Positions 8,864-21,099 of a DNA stretch of 64,000 nucleotides are shown piece after piece. The notes beneath the pieces are model-generated. The model was given only the letters and a program-made list of their open reading frames with translations. It searched no databases and was not told the DNA's origin. Every line of letters starts with the position of its first letter. Positions within the stretch are counted from its first letter, which is position 1. The position numbers were made by a program, and so were the translations under genes. The stretch lies in contig NC_018000.1 in NCBI RefSeq assembly GCF_000265205.3, positions 4,340,001-4,404,000 on the forward strand, read 5' to 3'. Source of the DNA: Sinorhizobium fredii USDA 257. GTDB lineage: Bacteria > Pseudomonadota > Alphaproteobacteria > Rhizobiales > Rhizobiaceae.

Positions 8864-9406
8864 TCAACCGCACTCGCCGCGATGGACAATGCGGAAACCA
8901 GCGGCGCCGGCTTCGCAGGCATTTGGAAAGGTCGAGAGCCGCCCGCCGCGCTGGCCGCAGACGGGAGCATATTCCCGCGTGCAAAACTGCTGGGGCGGCG
9001 CGGGATCTTCGCTGCGCCGGCATTCGCCCGACCCGATCACCCGGAATCCGTCGGCGCGCGCCTCACAGGCATTCGGAAATGATCGCCTCAGCCTGCCGCG
9101 CTCGCCGCAGACCGGTGCGAATTCGCGGGTGCAGGCCTGCTCCAGCGGCGGACGGAAATCCGGCCGGCATTCGCCCCGGTGAAGGACGCGAAAGCCGTCG
9201 GCGCGCGCGTTGCAGGCATTGGGGAAGGTTCTGAGGCGGTTGCCGCGTTCGCCGCAGACCGGCGCGAATTCCATCGTACACATTTGCGGCGGACGGACCG
9301 GCGCGGGCCCAGGTTCGTCGACGACGACCGTGCAGGCGGAAAGAAAGCCGATCACCATCAAGATCGAAGCGGACGGCCGCGAGATGAAAAGCCTGAGTAG
9401 CGACAT
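8864..9406 (-). CDS. Lipoprotein with three Kazal-like protease-inhibitor repeats
   Basis: This 180-residue protein begins with a signal peptide and lipobox FLSAC (C25). It then carries three near-identical repeats at residues 43-80, 92-129 and 142-179. Each has the pattern C-x6-7-PVCG-x-RG, FPNAC, GFR and GEC, giving four cysteines per repeat. The CxxxFAPVCG and FPNAC-A elements match Kazal-type serine protease inhibitor domains, with fewer cysteines than animal versions. It would sit on the outside of the inner membrane or in the outer membrane and could inhibit serine proteases. Spacers between repeats are proline-rich. No operon partner is obvious. Confidence 0.85.
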   Translation of the reverse strand: MSLLRLFISRPSASILMVIGFLSACTVVVDEPGPAPVRPPQMCTMEFAPVCGERGNRLRTFPNACNARADGFRVLHRGECRPDFRPPLEQACTREFAPVCGERGRLRRSFPNACEARADGFRVIGSGECRRSEDPAPPQQFCTREYAPVCGQRGGRLSTFPNACEAGAAGFRIVHRGECG

Positions 9407-9550
9407 GGAAATCCTCCGCGATCATCTTTGCCTCGAGCGAACTGCAACGGCCGCCCTCTCCCGAGCGTGATCTCACCTGCAATGGACGGTGCCGTCAAGT
9501 TCCGCGAACCGGATCCCCTTCATGCAACTGGGGATGGATAGAATAATGTC

Positions 9551-9583
9551 GAAACAAAGAACCCGCGCTCTTTCGAACGCGGG
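9551..9583 (-). terminator. Intrinsic terminator of the chemoreceptor gene
   Basis: CCCGCG and CGCGGG (9562-9583) enclose a 10-nt loop. On the minus strand the stem is followed by TTCTTTGTTT. It lies about 35 bp downstream of the stop of the methyl-accepting protein gene. Confidence 0.75.
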
Positions 9584-9616
9584 CCAGTCTGGCAATTGGT
9601 CTTCTATTTTGTTGTG

Positions 9617-11425
9617 TCAGGCCGCCCGATCATAGGCGGCTTGCCCGTCCCGCAGGCGGAACCTCTCGAGCAGCGACTTCAACTCGCGGCTCTCCTGGGC
9701 CAGCACCTGGCTCGCGGCGGTTGTTTCCTCGACCATGGCCGCGTTCTGCTGCGTCATCTGGTCCATGCTGTTGACGGCAGTGTTCACCTCCTGGAGACCC
9801 GTCGCCTGTTCGCGAGCCGCGGTGGCGATCGAGGCGACCTGTTCGTTCACTTGGTTGACGAGGGCCTCGATCTCCTTGAGGGCGTCACCCGTGGAGCGAA
9901 CGAGCTCGACGCCCGCGCCGACTTCCTTGACCGACGTGCCGATAAGACCCTTGATTTCCTTCGCTGCCCCGGCCGACCGTTGCGCAAGCTCGCGAACTTC
10001 CTGGGCGACGACCGCAAAACCGCGCCCCGCCTCGCCCGCCCGCGCCGCTTCCACGCCGGCGTTCAGCGCCAGCAGGTTGGTCTGGAAGGCGATCTCGTCG
10101 ATGACGCCGATGATCTGGCTGATGCGGCTCGAGGAATCCTCGATCCGCCCCATGGCATCGATCGCGTTACGGACGATGCCGCCGGATTTCGCCGCACTCG
10201 CCTTGGTCTCGTTGACCATGTCGCGCGCCTCGACGGCGCGATCCGAGGCGTGACGCACGGTCGAGGTAATCTCGTCGAGCGCCGCGGCCGTTTCTTCCAG
10301 GGCGGCCGCCTGCTGTTCCGTCCGCCGCGCCAGATTGTTCGCCGCCTCGGAAATATCGCCGGCACTGCCATGCACGATCTCGGTCGATTGCGAGATCGCC
10401 CCGATGGCATCCCGAAGCGCGGCAACGGCAGCATTGAAGTCATGCTTGAGCTTGCCGTATTCCGGCGCGATCCGCCCGACCTCGGCCGTGAGATCGCCGC
10501 TTGCCAGCCGCTCGAGAGCGGCGCCAAGTGTTTCCATCGCCTCGGCTTGGGCGGCGGCGGTCGAGCGCTGCAGTTCTTCATTGCCGCGCCGCTCGGCGTT
10601 CAGCCGATCCTGCTGCTCGACTTCGCGCGAGCGCAGTTCCAAGCGCTCCTTCACGGAATCCCGCAGTACCATAAGTACCTTGGCCATCTGGCCGATCTCG
10701 TCGGCACGGTCCGTTTCCGGAATTTCCGAGGAAACGTCCTCGTCGGCGATCGCCTGCATGGAGACCTTCAGTTTCTCAACCGGCCGCACCACGCTGCGGA
10801 CGATCGCCAGTGCCGCCAGCAGGATCGCCAGCGCCGCCGCTGCAAGAATGCCGCCCACCTGCCAGGCGCGCTCGCGGAACATGGCCGCCAGATCGTCGGC
10901 ATAGACGCCGGTGCCGACAACCCAGCCCCAAGGCTTGAAGCCTGCCACATGCGAATATTTCAGCACCGGTTCCTCGGCACCGGGCTTCGGCCAGTAGTAG
11001 TCGACGAAGCCCCTGCCCTGGGCCTGCACCGTCTTGACGAATTCGACGAACAGGAACTTCCCGTTGGGATCCTTGTTCTGGGAAAGATCCTTGCCGTCCA
11101 GTTCCGGCTTGATCGGATGCATCACCATCGTCGGATGCATGTCGTTGACCCAGAAGTAGCCACTGTCCTGGTAGCGCATCGCCTTGATCGCTTCCAAGGC
11201 ACGTTTCTGCGCCTCCTCGCGTGAAAGCGTTCCGGCCTGTTCCTGCTTGTGATAGGCCTCGAACACCGTAACGGCGTTGTCGTTCATCGCCGAAAGCATC
11301 GCCTTACGCTCGGCGACGAGCTTGTCCTGCGCCTGGACCAGGCCGAAGGTCAGCGCCCCCGCCATCACCAACAACGCAAATGCCACCAGCGCGTAAAGCC
11401 GCGCCGAAATCCGAAATCGTCTCAT
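9617..11425 (-). CDS. Methyl-accepting chemotaxis protein with Cache sensor
   Basis: This transmembrane chemoreceptor has about 602 residues. Order: TM helix (about 8-30); periplasmic single Cache (sCache_2) domain, with the hallmark [17 protein letters not shown] and a [10 protein letters not shown] end; second TM helix (about 190-210); HAMP (about 212-265); coiled coil; and an MCP signalling tip with [21 protein letters not shown]. The layout resembles the short-chain carboxylate receptor McpV of Sinorhizobium meliloti, but the ligand is not proved by sequence. The start at 11425 ([10 protein letters not shown]) is chosen because it gives a basic start directly before TM1. No CheR-tethering pentapeptide is evident at the C-terminus. 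Confidence 0.93.
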   Translation of the reverse strand: MRRFRISARLYALVAFALLVMAGALTFGLVQAQDKLVAERKAMLSAMNDNAVTVFEAYHKQEQAGTLSREEAQKRALEAIKAMRYQDSGYFWVNDMHPTMVMHPIKPELDGKDLSQNKDPNGKFLFVEFVKTVQAQGRGFVDYYWPKPGAEEPVLKYSHVAGFKPWGWVVGTGVYADDLAAMFRERAWQVGGILAAAALAILLAALAIVRSVVRPVEKLKVSMQAIADEDVSSEIPETDRADEIGQMAKVLMVLRDSVKERLELRSREVEQQDRLNAERRGNEELQRSTAAAQAEAMETLGAALERLASGDLTAEVGRIAPEYGKLKHDFNAAVAALRDAIGAISQSTEIVHGSAGDISEAANNLARRTEQQAAALEETAAALDEITSTVRHASDRAVEARDMVNETKASAAKSGGIVRNAIDAMGRIEDSSSRISQIIGVIDEIAFQTNLLALNAGVEAARAGEAGRGFAVVAQEVRELAQRSAGAAKEIKGLIGTSVKEVGAGVELVRSTGDALKEIEALVNQVNEQVASIATAAREQATGLQEVNTAVNSMDQMTQQNAAMVEETTAASQVLAQESRELKSLLERFRLRDGQAAYDRAA

Positions 11426-11627
11426 CCCAGCCTCCCTTTCAGTGGCTTGCAGGATAAAGGGAGGAATTTGCGAAGCTCCTAACAAAGATTCGCTAGATTT
11501 TACGATTCAGGATTAACTTTTCGGCAACCAAGGCGCGTGCCGGAGAGGATGCGAGATTTGGTGCTGGCCTCTTTTTCGGATACCCGCCATAGACTAAACC
11601 TTTTGTCGGCAACGGGGGAGAAGCCGC

Positions 11628-12014
11628 ATGAATGCAGTGATCAAGCCGAATGGCGAGCTAACCTTGCGCACCCTGGCGATGCCCGGCGATGCCAATGCCG
11701 CCGGCGACATATTTGGCGGATGGGTGATGGCGCAGATGGACCTTTCCTGCGGCATCCGCGCCGCCGAACGTGCCAGGGGCCGCGTCGTCACCGCCGCCGT
11801 CAAGGAAATGGCCTTCGCTTTGCCGGTCAAGATCGGCGACACGCTGTGCATCTATACGGATATCGTCAAGGTCGGACGCACCTCGATGACCCTCAAGGTT
11901 GAGGCCTGGGCGCAGCGCTATCTCTCGCATGTGATGGAGAAGGTTACCGACGCCATTTTCGTGATGGTGGCGCTCGACAGTACCGGGAAGCCGACGCCCG
12001 TGCCGGCGGAATAG
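11628..12014 (+). CDS. Acyl-CoA thioesterase, YciA-type hotdog fold
   Basis: This 128-residue hotdog thioesterase hydrolyses acyl-CoA, probably as a multimer. The diagnostic segment MPGDANAAGDIFGGWVMAQMD (about residues 18-38) carries the catalytic aspartate of the YciA/BFIT group, followed by VTAAVKEMAF and KVGRTSM. Length and layout fit YciA. It stands alone: the chemoreceptor gene is divergent from it, and the DUF486 gene is convergent with it. Confidence 0.9.
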   Translation: MNAVIKPNGELTLRTLAMPGDANAAGDIFGGWVMAQMDLSCGIRAAERARGRVVTAAVKEMAFALPVKIGDTLCIYTDIVKVGRTSMTLKVEAWAQRYLSHVMEKVTDAIFVMVALDSTGKPTPVPAE

Positions 12015-12129
12015 CCATGGACGAGCCCGCGCCGGATCCGGCAATCTTTTCCTAGCGCCTTGCTCTACCAGTTTACCTGGATGGCGGGAGAAGGTCGCGG
12101 CAGCGGGATGAGGGGCAATTCATCCGCCC

Positions 12130-12483
12130 TCAGCCCTTGAAAATGAACGAGGCGCCGAGCGCGATCAGCGCGAAACCGACGAGTTGATGCCAGCCGATCG
12201 GCTCCTTCAGCCAGAAGATCGAAAAGAGGACGAAGATGGTGAGCGTGATCACCTCCTGCATCGTCTTCAACTGCGCCGCCGAATAGACGGAATGGCCGAT
12301 GCGGTTGGCGGGTACCGCCAGCCAATATTCGAAGAAAGCGATGCCCCAGCTGGCGGCGATGACGATATAGAGTGGCGAGGACGTGAACTTCAGGTGACCG
12401 TACCAGGCGAAGGTCATGAAGACATTGGAGGCGAGCAGCAGCAGCACCGGCCAGACATAGGCGGGATTGACGGCAAAGGGCAT
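12130..12483 (-). CDS. DUF486 (DMT superfamily-like) small membrane protein
   Basis: This 117-residue protein has about four hydrophobic helices and the conserved [15 protein letters not shown] near the N-terminus, [15 protein letters not shown] in the middle and [12 protein letters not shown] near the end, all characteristic of DUF486. Half-size DMT proteins of this kind probably act as dimers, but the substrate is unknown. The start at 12483 is the ATG immediately before the family-conserved N-terminus. It is divergent from uvrB. Confidence 0.88.
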   Translation of the reverse strand: MPFAVNPAYVWPVLLLLASNVFMTFAWYGHLKFTSSPLYIVIAASWGIAFFEYWLAVPANRIGHSVYSAAQLKTMQEVITLTIFVLFSIFWLKEPIGWHQLVGFALIALGASFIFKG

Positions 12484-12724
12484 TGGGACCTCGGGAGGAC
12501 GCGAATCGGTGACCGAGGATGATCCGGCCGCCGTCCTCCTCGCAAGCGTCTTCGCCGTATCCGGAGCGGATGTGCCCTGCTTTTTCCGCACGATTTCTCG
12601 CGACCAGCAGCTGCCACATGCTGTCGGCTCTACGCCACCGTCCTCGAAAAATCCATCCGCTTCGTTTCCCTTTTGTACTCCTTCCCCCTTGGCTTTCGGC
12701 CTGACTCTGTCCATATTCCCCGCC

Positions 12725-15757
<3,033 letters not shown>

Positions 15758-16556
15758 TGGATCGATGGACTCGATTTTCACGAACCCATTTTTCACTACA
15801 TTTACGGAAAAACCTCCCCAGACTAATAGAAGTCTCGTTCAGCCGAGTCTTGGGGGTACTTACAACGCGCTCGCACGCATACGTGTAGATATACACGGCA
15901 GCAGCCTGATCGTAGCCGACGAGTAGGTTCTCAATTGTGTCAACTTAAGCCATCACATCAGCAAGAGTATCGTTGCGTCGAACCTTAAATGAATGGGCCA
16001 CTTCGCCCCTTTTTTGCGCCAGAATTATGCATCGCCTGCATTAGCACAACGTCAGTATTTTCTGGATCAACCCCAATGGGAAGCTGGCCATTACGCATTG
16101 TCACGGATTAATGCCTTTCCCGCTCCAAATCTCGCATCCCGCTGCAGCCAAGAAGCAACCGATTACTACGCTAATGCTACACCTAGGGATATATGGCTAT
16201 TTGCATCAACTGTCATCTGGAGAGCACGCTTTTCCCTATATGGACAATCCGCTTTGACATGCCGGCTCTAACACAAACTGAGCGAAAACTCGACTCACCA
16301 TAAGGTAGCTGGAGCTTGCCTAGACACTCGCGCTAGTCAGGGGGATGCCCCTCCTCCTCCGCCGCCCGACCGATCGATCGGCACACAAGCGCAACGTGAG
16401 AAGACGTGTACTCACGCGCTACACCCTATCATTTTCCAGGTCAATTTACGCGCCCACCCCGTTTTCCCGTCCTCACGCAGCCAAAAACCCTAACTTTATA
16501 GGGAACATTCCCGCAAATTGCGAATTTCAGTGCCATCTAATTTAGGGAGAACGAAG
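15758..16556. other. Gene-poor, relatively AT-rich interval
   Basis: About 800 bp between uvrB and the glycine-rich protein contain no coding region I can support. The composition is visibly less GC-rich than its neighbours. An open frame at 15993-16271 shows no family resemblance or ribosome-binding site. A short inverted repeat, GGGAACATTCCC at 16501-16512, lies 45 bp before the next start codon and could belong to its promoter. Confidence 0.6.
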
Positions 16557-16961
16557 ATGCGCATCTTGGAGACATTTTTAACGAGCACCGGCCTGGCGCT
16601 GGTTTCGGCTGGATTTATTGCATCGGCCCCGGTTCCGGCACAAAGCCAGGATGGTCCCATCCTTATGGCTCAACAGTGCAGCCCCCTTACAGACGCGAAC
16701 TTTGCGGCTTGCTGCGCGGCGGAGAACCGAACCGACATCCTCACGTCCGCGCAGATCGCGCAATGTCCGCCTTTGGCCACGGCAGTAATCACGCCCACCA
16801 ATCCGTTCTCAACGACTAACGCCGGCGGCGGCGGCAATGACGGCGGCAATGACGGCGGTGGCGGCGGCCAAGATCACGGCCAGGGCGGGCAGGATCGGGG
16901 CCAGGGCGGCCAGGATCGGAACAGGGACAACCGAGACCCCGGACCGGGTAACCAGGATTAA
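16557..16961 (+). CDS. Secreted glycine/glutamine/aspartate-rich low-complexity protein
   Basis: This 134-residue protein has a signal peptide (about 1-29, ending APVPAQSQ), then a short domain with four cysteines around CSPLTDANFAACC and IAQCPPL. The C-terminal tail has repeats of GGNDGG and GGQDRGQ. The ATG at 16557 is chosen over the upstream in-frame ATG at 16518 because AGGGAGA lies upstream and the signal peptide then begins with MRILETF. It is probably exported. I do not recognise its function. The intrinsically disordered tail is hydrophilic and charged. Confidence 0.7.
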   Translation: MRILETFLTSTGLALVSAGFIASAPVPAQSQDGPILMAQQCSPLTDANFAACCAAENRTDILTSAQIAQCPPLATAVITPTNPFSTTNAGGGGNDGGNDGGGGGQDHGQGGQDRGQGGQDRNRDNRDPGPGNQD

Positions 16962-17048
16962 GGCAAGTGAACCCAGGATCTGGACGAAACCATTAGCGTA
17001 GTTTCGACGAGCGTATCCCAGCGCTCGCTGCCAATGACCTATAAACTA

Positions 17049-17077
17049 GTCGCGCCGGCTCACCCAACCGGCGCGAC
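17049..17077. terminator. Strong intergenic hairpin, possible terminator
   Basis: GTCGCGCCGG and CCGGCGCGAC form a perfect 10-bp stem over a 9-nt loop. On the minus strand it is followed by TAGTTTATAGG, on the plus strand by CAAAACC. It could end transcription of the glycine-rich gene or of the convergent J-domain gene. The weak U-tracts leave this open. Confidence 0.5.
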
Positions 17078-17276
17078 CAAAACCCTCCCCTCGGATTGGG
17101 AGAAGCAAAGCCACAGCTCCTCCCGTCCTGCCGGTCCCGCCGGAAATGAAGGATCCGGCCCTTTTTCGCCCGCTCGTTTGCTCTAGTCTTGGCTATGCTT
17201 GGCGCCGACCGCTGCCGTTCCGCCAGTGGAAGCTGACAAAGGGACCGCGGCGTCACGATTCCTCAGAATGCTTGGA

Positions 17277-17870
17277 CTACTCCGCCGCCCGTGCCTCCAC
17301 CTGAAGCGGCTCCATCTCATACGAATAGCCTTCCAGCATCGCATAAGCCTCCTCGATGATCTCGATCTGCGCTTCGGCATTCTTGATCGCGTCGCTGATC
17401 GACTGGCTGCGGGCGCGCAGCATCGAGCCGAGCACGTCGGTGTCCGGCCGCCGGCCGAGACGGTCCAGGTGCTTGCGGACGCGCGAGCGGTGGCGTTCGA
17501 GTTCGAGGATATGGAAGCGGGTCTTGACGATGTCGTCGGAGAGCTTGCGCCGCATCGCCGCCACCGGGTCGAAGCTGCCGGGCTCGCGCAGGTCGAGAAT
17601 GAAATCGTTGACGAGTGTCTCCAACATCATCAGGCCCTTGAGCTGCTTGGGATCGACGAGCTGCGGATCGTAGCCGGTGTCGTCATAGACTTTGCGGCGC
17701 ACCGGATCCTTCAGAAGATCATAGGCCGCCTGCAGCTTGCCGAACTGCTCGGCATCGCCGCCGCGGTCCGGATGGGCTGTCTTCACCGCCCGGCGATAGG
17801 CCGCCCGGATCGCCCGCTCGTCGGCGTCGCGCTCAATTCCAAGGAGGGCATAGGGATCGATCACGGCCAC
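17277..17870 (-). CDS. J-domain (DnaJ-like) protein
   Basis: This 197-residue protein has an N-terminal J domain at about residues 5-70. It has YALLGIERDADERAIRAAYR, the invariant HPD tripeptide in KTAHPDRGGD, and LKDPVRRKVYDDTG at helix IV. It lacks the glycine/phenylalanine and zinc-finger regions of true DnaJ; the remaining 120 residues are helical and charged. It is likely a specialised cochaperone that stimulates an Hsp70 ATPase. Client and partner are unknown. Confidence 0.88.
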   Translation of the reverse strand: MAVIDPYALLGIERDADERAIRAAYRRAVKTAHPDRGGDAEQFGKLQAAYDLLKDPVRRKVYDDTGYDPQLVDPKQLKGLMMLETLVNDFILDLREPGSFDPVAAMRRKLSDDIVKTRFHILELERHRSRVRKHLDRLGRRPDTDVLGSMLRARSQSISDAIKNAEAQIEIIEEAYAMLEGYSYEMEPLQVEARAAE

Positions 17871-18413
17871 CTGCTTTCGTCGACTTGCAATTTTCTGTCC
17901 GGTTCAGACCTACCGGTTCGCTGTGCCAGCAGCAAGTCCAGTGGATGCGAGAAGACGCGCCACGCTCAGCCCAGCGTCGAGACGAAATTGTGGTCGAAAC
18001 GAGGCAATCCACGACATTTGTCCGTCACTTCGACTTCCAGAAACACCGGACATAGCACGGCCTTGCGCGGACACTGCGACAGCCGGAACTCTTCGCTTGC
18101 CTTTTCCCCGAAATACTGCCACTCCTAACCCCGTTCGGGCGATTTCAATCCCGGAGACTGGACTTTCGTTTGAGCCCGGCCAAGACCGGGACTGCCGCAA
18201 GCGGCATCGTAGACGTCTTTTCCCCGAATCGTGACCACTCGACGCCTTTCAGCACCCTACATGGTTCCCTGGATCGGGACCAATTAGGGAGACGCTGAAG
18301 ACGACATGTTCGTTTCCTTTTAGGGGCACGAACACACTACCTCAAGCAGCCAAGGCGTGCTATTGAAGCGCTGGGTTGCGGCAAAGACAGACTGAAGGAA
18401 AAGGACTTCTTCC
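17871..18413. other. Intergenic interval with cold-shock gene leader
   Basis: This 540-bp stretch between the J-domain gene and the cold-shock gene holds no gene I can support. The part nearest the cold-shock gene (about 18200-18413) is the likely site of its promoter and of a long 5' leader, as is usual for cspA-type genes. I could not identify a specific thermosensor structure. Confidence 0.5.
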
Positions 18414-18626
18414 ATGGCCACCAAGGGCATCGTAAAATTCTTCAACCAGGACAAGGGTTTTGGTTTCATCACGCCGGATGGCGGCGCGAAGGACGTTTTC
18501 GTCCACATCTCCGCGGTTCAGGCCGCCGGCCTCGCGACGCTCAAGGACGGCCAGCAGGTCAGCTTCGACACCGAGCCGGACCGCATGGGCAAGGGCCCGA
18601 AGGCGGTCAACCTCCAGGCTATCTAA
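18414..18626 (+). CDS. cspA: Cold-shock protein, CspA family
   Basis: This 70-residue single cold-shock domain has the two nucleic-acid-binding motifs RNP1 KGFGFI (14-19) and RNP2 VFVHI (28-32). Such proteins bind single-stranded RNA and act as RNA chaperones. The sequence GAAGGAAAAGGACTT precedes the ATG. It is monocistronic and followed by an intrinsic terminator. Rhizobia carry several paralogues, so the exact name is only nominal. Confidence 0.95.
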   Translation: MATKGIVKFFNQDKGFGFITPDGGAKDVFVHISAVQAAGLATLKDGQQVSFDTEPDRMGKGPKAVNLQAI

Positions 18627-18654
18627 GCCGGACGTTCAGATCGGATTATGAAAG

Positions 18655-18683
18655 ATGGCGCTTCGCAAGAGGCGCCGTTTTTC
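18655..18683 (+). terminator. Terminator of the cold-shock gene
   Basis: GGCGC and GCGCC enclose a short loop containing TTCGCAAGAG, followed by CGTTTTTC on the plus strand. It lies 30 bp after the cspA stop codon. Confidence 0.8.
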
Positions 18684-18757
18684 GTTGGGGGGAAGTTTGC
18701 CACAGCGCGGTCGCTCAAGGGACCCGCCATGCCCCTTGCTGGGCTCGGCCTACAGCC

Positions 18758-19915
18758 CTATTCCGCCGCCTGGCGGGCCATGACCGCCTCGAACACCGCG
18801 TCGAAGGCGGCATGGATCACCTCCGGGCCGGCGCTCTTGCGGGTGGCGTCGGCGGAGAGAATCTGGCGATAGCGCCGGGCGCCGGGCCAGCCTTGGAACA
18901 GCCCGACCATGTGGCGGGTGACATGGATCAGCCGGCCGCCATTTTCGATATGGGCGGCCGCGTAGGCCGCCATGGCGTCGCGCATGTCCGCCCAGAATGC
19001 GAGCGACAGGCAATGGTGGCGATCGGAAAAGGCTTCCGGCTTGAGCGGCGCGGCTGCGGCGCCGGTCAGCGGGTGGGCGAAATAGACATCCGCGGCCGTG
19101 AGCAGGCCGCTGTCGTGGTAGGCGGCGCGGCCGAGCATGACTCCGTCCAGCGGCGCTCCGTCTGCCGCCTCGGCCGCGGCAAGCCCCGGTGCGGACGCAG
19201 GGAGCAGTCGCGGATCAAGATGCGTGAGCGCTTGATCCAGTGTCTGAAGACCGCCATTGAGGCCGATGAAAAGATTCGGATTTTCTACCTTCAGTCGATG
19301 CACGAGCCCATAATCGAGCGGCGGGATCTCCCGGTTCTCCCGCGGCGACAGGCCCTGCAGCCAGGCCTTGCGGGCATGCACCCAGACGGCATCCGTGCGT
19401 GCCTCCTTGACGCGGGCGACGAGCGCGCGAAGCGCCACCTCCGGATTCTGGTCGTCGACGCCGATGCGGCACTTGACCGTGACCGGGATCGTCACGGCCG
19501 CCTTCATCGCCGCCACGCATTCGCCAACCAGCGCCGGGTCCTGCATCAGGCAGGCGCCGAAGGTGCCGGACTGCACCCGGTCCGAGGGGCAGCCGACATT
19601 CATGTTGATCTCGTCGTAGCCGAAGCCTTCGGCGATCCGCGCCGCCTCTGCCATCTTCGCCGGATCGCTGCCGCCGAGTTGCAGCGCGACGGGGTGCTCC
19701 GAGGCGTCATGGCCGAGCAGCCTATTCCTGTCGCCGCGCAGGATCGCATCGGCGACAATCATCTCCGTATAGAGCAGCGCATGGCGCGAGAGCTGCCGCG
19801 CAAAGAAGCGATAGTGACGGTCCGTCCAGTCGATCATAGGCGCCACGGCAAAGACAGGCCCCTTGAAGTACCTGCTCTTTCCCGCTTTTCCAGCCGTTTG
19901 CGCCGTTTCCTTCAT
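18758..19915 (-). CDS. dusA: tRNA-dihydrouridine synthase DusA
   Basis: This FMN enzyme reduces uridines 20/20a in the tRNA D-loop. The 385-residue protein has the N-terminal VFAVAPMIDWTDRHYRFF, the catalytic-cysteine motif MNVGCPSDRVQ, VTVKCRIGVD, WVHARKAWLQG and GVMLGRAAY, all typical of DusA. The gene is intact although a mobile island is inserted at its 5' end. A diverged copy of its first 28 codons or so remains at the far end of that island (24563-24673). Its original promoter has probably been displaced, so expression may now depend on sequence near the integrase gene. Confidence 0.95.
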   Translation of the reverse strand: MKETAQTAGKAGKSRYFKGPVFAVAPMIDWTDRHYRFFARQLSRHALLYTEMIVADAILRGDRNRLLGHDASEHPVALQLGGSDPAKMAEAARIAEGFGYDEINMNVGCPSDRVQSGTFGACLMQDPALVGECVAAMKAAVTIPVTVKCRIGVDDQNPEVALRALVARVKEARTDAVWVHARKAWLQGLSPRENREIPPLDYGLVHRLKVENPNLFIGLNGGLQTLDQALTHLDPRLLPASAPGLAAAEAADGAPLDGVMLGRAAYHDSGLLTAADVYFAHPLTGAAAAPLKPEAFSDRHHCLSLAFWADMRDAMAAYAAAHIENGGRLIHVTRHMVGLFQGWPGARRYRQILSADATRKSAGPEVIHAAFDAVFEAVMARQAAE

Positions 19916-19917
19916 GT
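19831..19917. repeat. Proximal attachment-site repeat (dusA 5' end)
   Basis: The first 85 bp or so of dusA recur in the same orientation at 24589-24675 without any gap in the alignment. Identical blocks include ACGGCAAAGAC and CCTTGAAGTACC, and the start codons align exactly. This is the expected footprint of integrase-mediated insertion into the 5' end of dusA, a recognised integration site. The crossover core cannot be fixed by eye. Confidence 0.8.
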
Positions 19918-20007
19918 CTCGTTAGCTCTCGTTTGATCCCTTTTTAGCCCGTTTCTACTGTGCTATTGCTACAATGTAGCAAACAGTCAGGGGCTTGTAG
20001 CAAATCC

Positions 20008-21099
20008 ATGGGCAGCATCGTCGAGCGAAAGCGCCGCAATGGGCAGAAATCATATACCGCGCAGATCCGCATAATGCGAGAGGGCGTCACAGTCCATAGC
20101 GAGGCGCAGACGTTTGAACGCCGGCCGGCCGCCGCGGCGTGGCTGAAGAAGCGTGAGACGCAGCTGGCCGAACCGGGGGCGCTGGACAAGCTGAAAGAAC
20201 CCCAGTCGACGCTCGCCGACGCTATCGACCGCTATGTGAAGGAGAGCAAGAAGGAGATCGGCCGGACGAAGGCGCAGGTCCTTGAGAAGGTCAAGGAAGA
20301 GTTCAATATCGCCAAGATGTCCTGCAACGACATTGGCAGCGCCGAGATCGTCGAGTTTGCGACGGAGCTCTCCAAGGGCCGTAAACCGCAGACGGTCGGA
20401 AACTACATTTCGCACCTGGCGAGCATCTTCGCGATCGCCCGTCCGGCTTGGAAGATCGATCTCGACTATTCGGCGATGGAAGACGCCCAGGTGGTGTTGA
20501 AGCGCCTCGGCCTCGTCGCCAAGTCGGCGCAGCGCGATCGGCGGCCGACGTTGGAGGAGCTCGACAGGCTGATGGAGCACTACAGCGATCGAGAGACGCG
20601 ATATCCGTCGTTGATTCCCATGCGTCGGCTGATCGCGTTCGCCATCTTCTCGACGCGGCGCCAGGAGGAGATATCGCGGATCGCCTGGTCGGACTATGAG
20701 GAAGACAACAAACGCGTGCTGGTCAGGGACATGAAGAACCCGGGCGAGAAGATCGGCAACGACGTCTGGTGCGATCTACCGCCGGAAGCGATGCGCATTA
20801 TCGGCGCGATGCCGCGCGGCGCACCAGAGATCTTCCCTCATGACGGCAGGAGCGTTAGCGCATCATTCACCCGCGCCTGTAACCTGCTGGAAATCGAGGA
20901 TCTGCATTTCCACGACCTGCGACACGAGGGCGTGTCGAGGCTGTTCGAGCTCGGCTGGAATATCCCGCACGTTGCGACGGTGTCAGGGCACCGGTCGTGG
21001 AACTCGCTCAAGCGCTATTCGCACATCAAACAGCGCGGCGATAAATACGAGGGCTGGAAGTGGCTGGATATCATCGCGCCTACGCGGATCGCTGGGTGA
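20008..21099 (+). CDS. Tyrosine-type site-specific integrase
   Basis: This 363-residue integrase probably mediates the insertion at dusA. It has an N-terminal arm-binding-like region, a core-binding SAM-like domain (about 68-165) and a catalytic domain with the expected residues: R217/218 in STRRQEE, K243, H302-x-x-R305 in FHDLRHEG, H328 in SGHRSWN and nucleophile Y337 in LKRYSHI. The ATG at 20008 (MGSIVERKRR) is preferred because the arm-domain similarity begins there. It reads away from dusA and its 3' end overlaps the convergent Beta-family gene by 20 bp. Confidence 0.93.
   Translation: MGSIVERKRRNGQKSYTAQIRIMREGVTVHSEAQTFERRPAAAAWLKKRETQLAEPGALDKLKEPQSTLADAIDRYVKESKKEIGRTKAQVLEKVKEEFNIAKMSCNDIGSAEIVEFATELSKGRKPQTVGNYISHLASIFAIARPAWKIDLDYSAMEDAQVVLKRLGLVAKSAQRDRRPTLEELDRLMEHYSDRETRYPSLIPMRRLIAFAIFSTRRQEEISRIAWSDYEEDNKRVLVRDMKNPGEKIGNDVWCDLPPEAMRIIGAMPRGAPEIFPHDGRSVSASFTRACNLLEIEDLHFHDLRHEGVSRLFELGWNIPHVATVSGHRSWNSLKRYSHIKQRGDKYEGWKWLDIIAPTRIAG

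Noticed and set aside
8864..9406. Regularly spaced repeats considered as CRISPR or tandem DNA repeats
   Set aside because: The repetition is at the protein level (Kazal-like repeats of about 49 codons) and diverges at the DNA level.
15993..16271. 92-codon open frame in the AT-rich gap
   Set aside because: No ribosome-binding site, no similarity and unusual residue use; probably chance.
17910..18200. 96-codon minus-strand frame upstream of the cold-shock gene
   Set aside because: Low-complexity serine/arginine/glycine content and no start signal; the region is better explained as promoter and leader.
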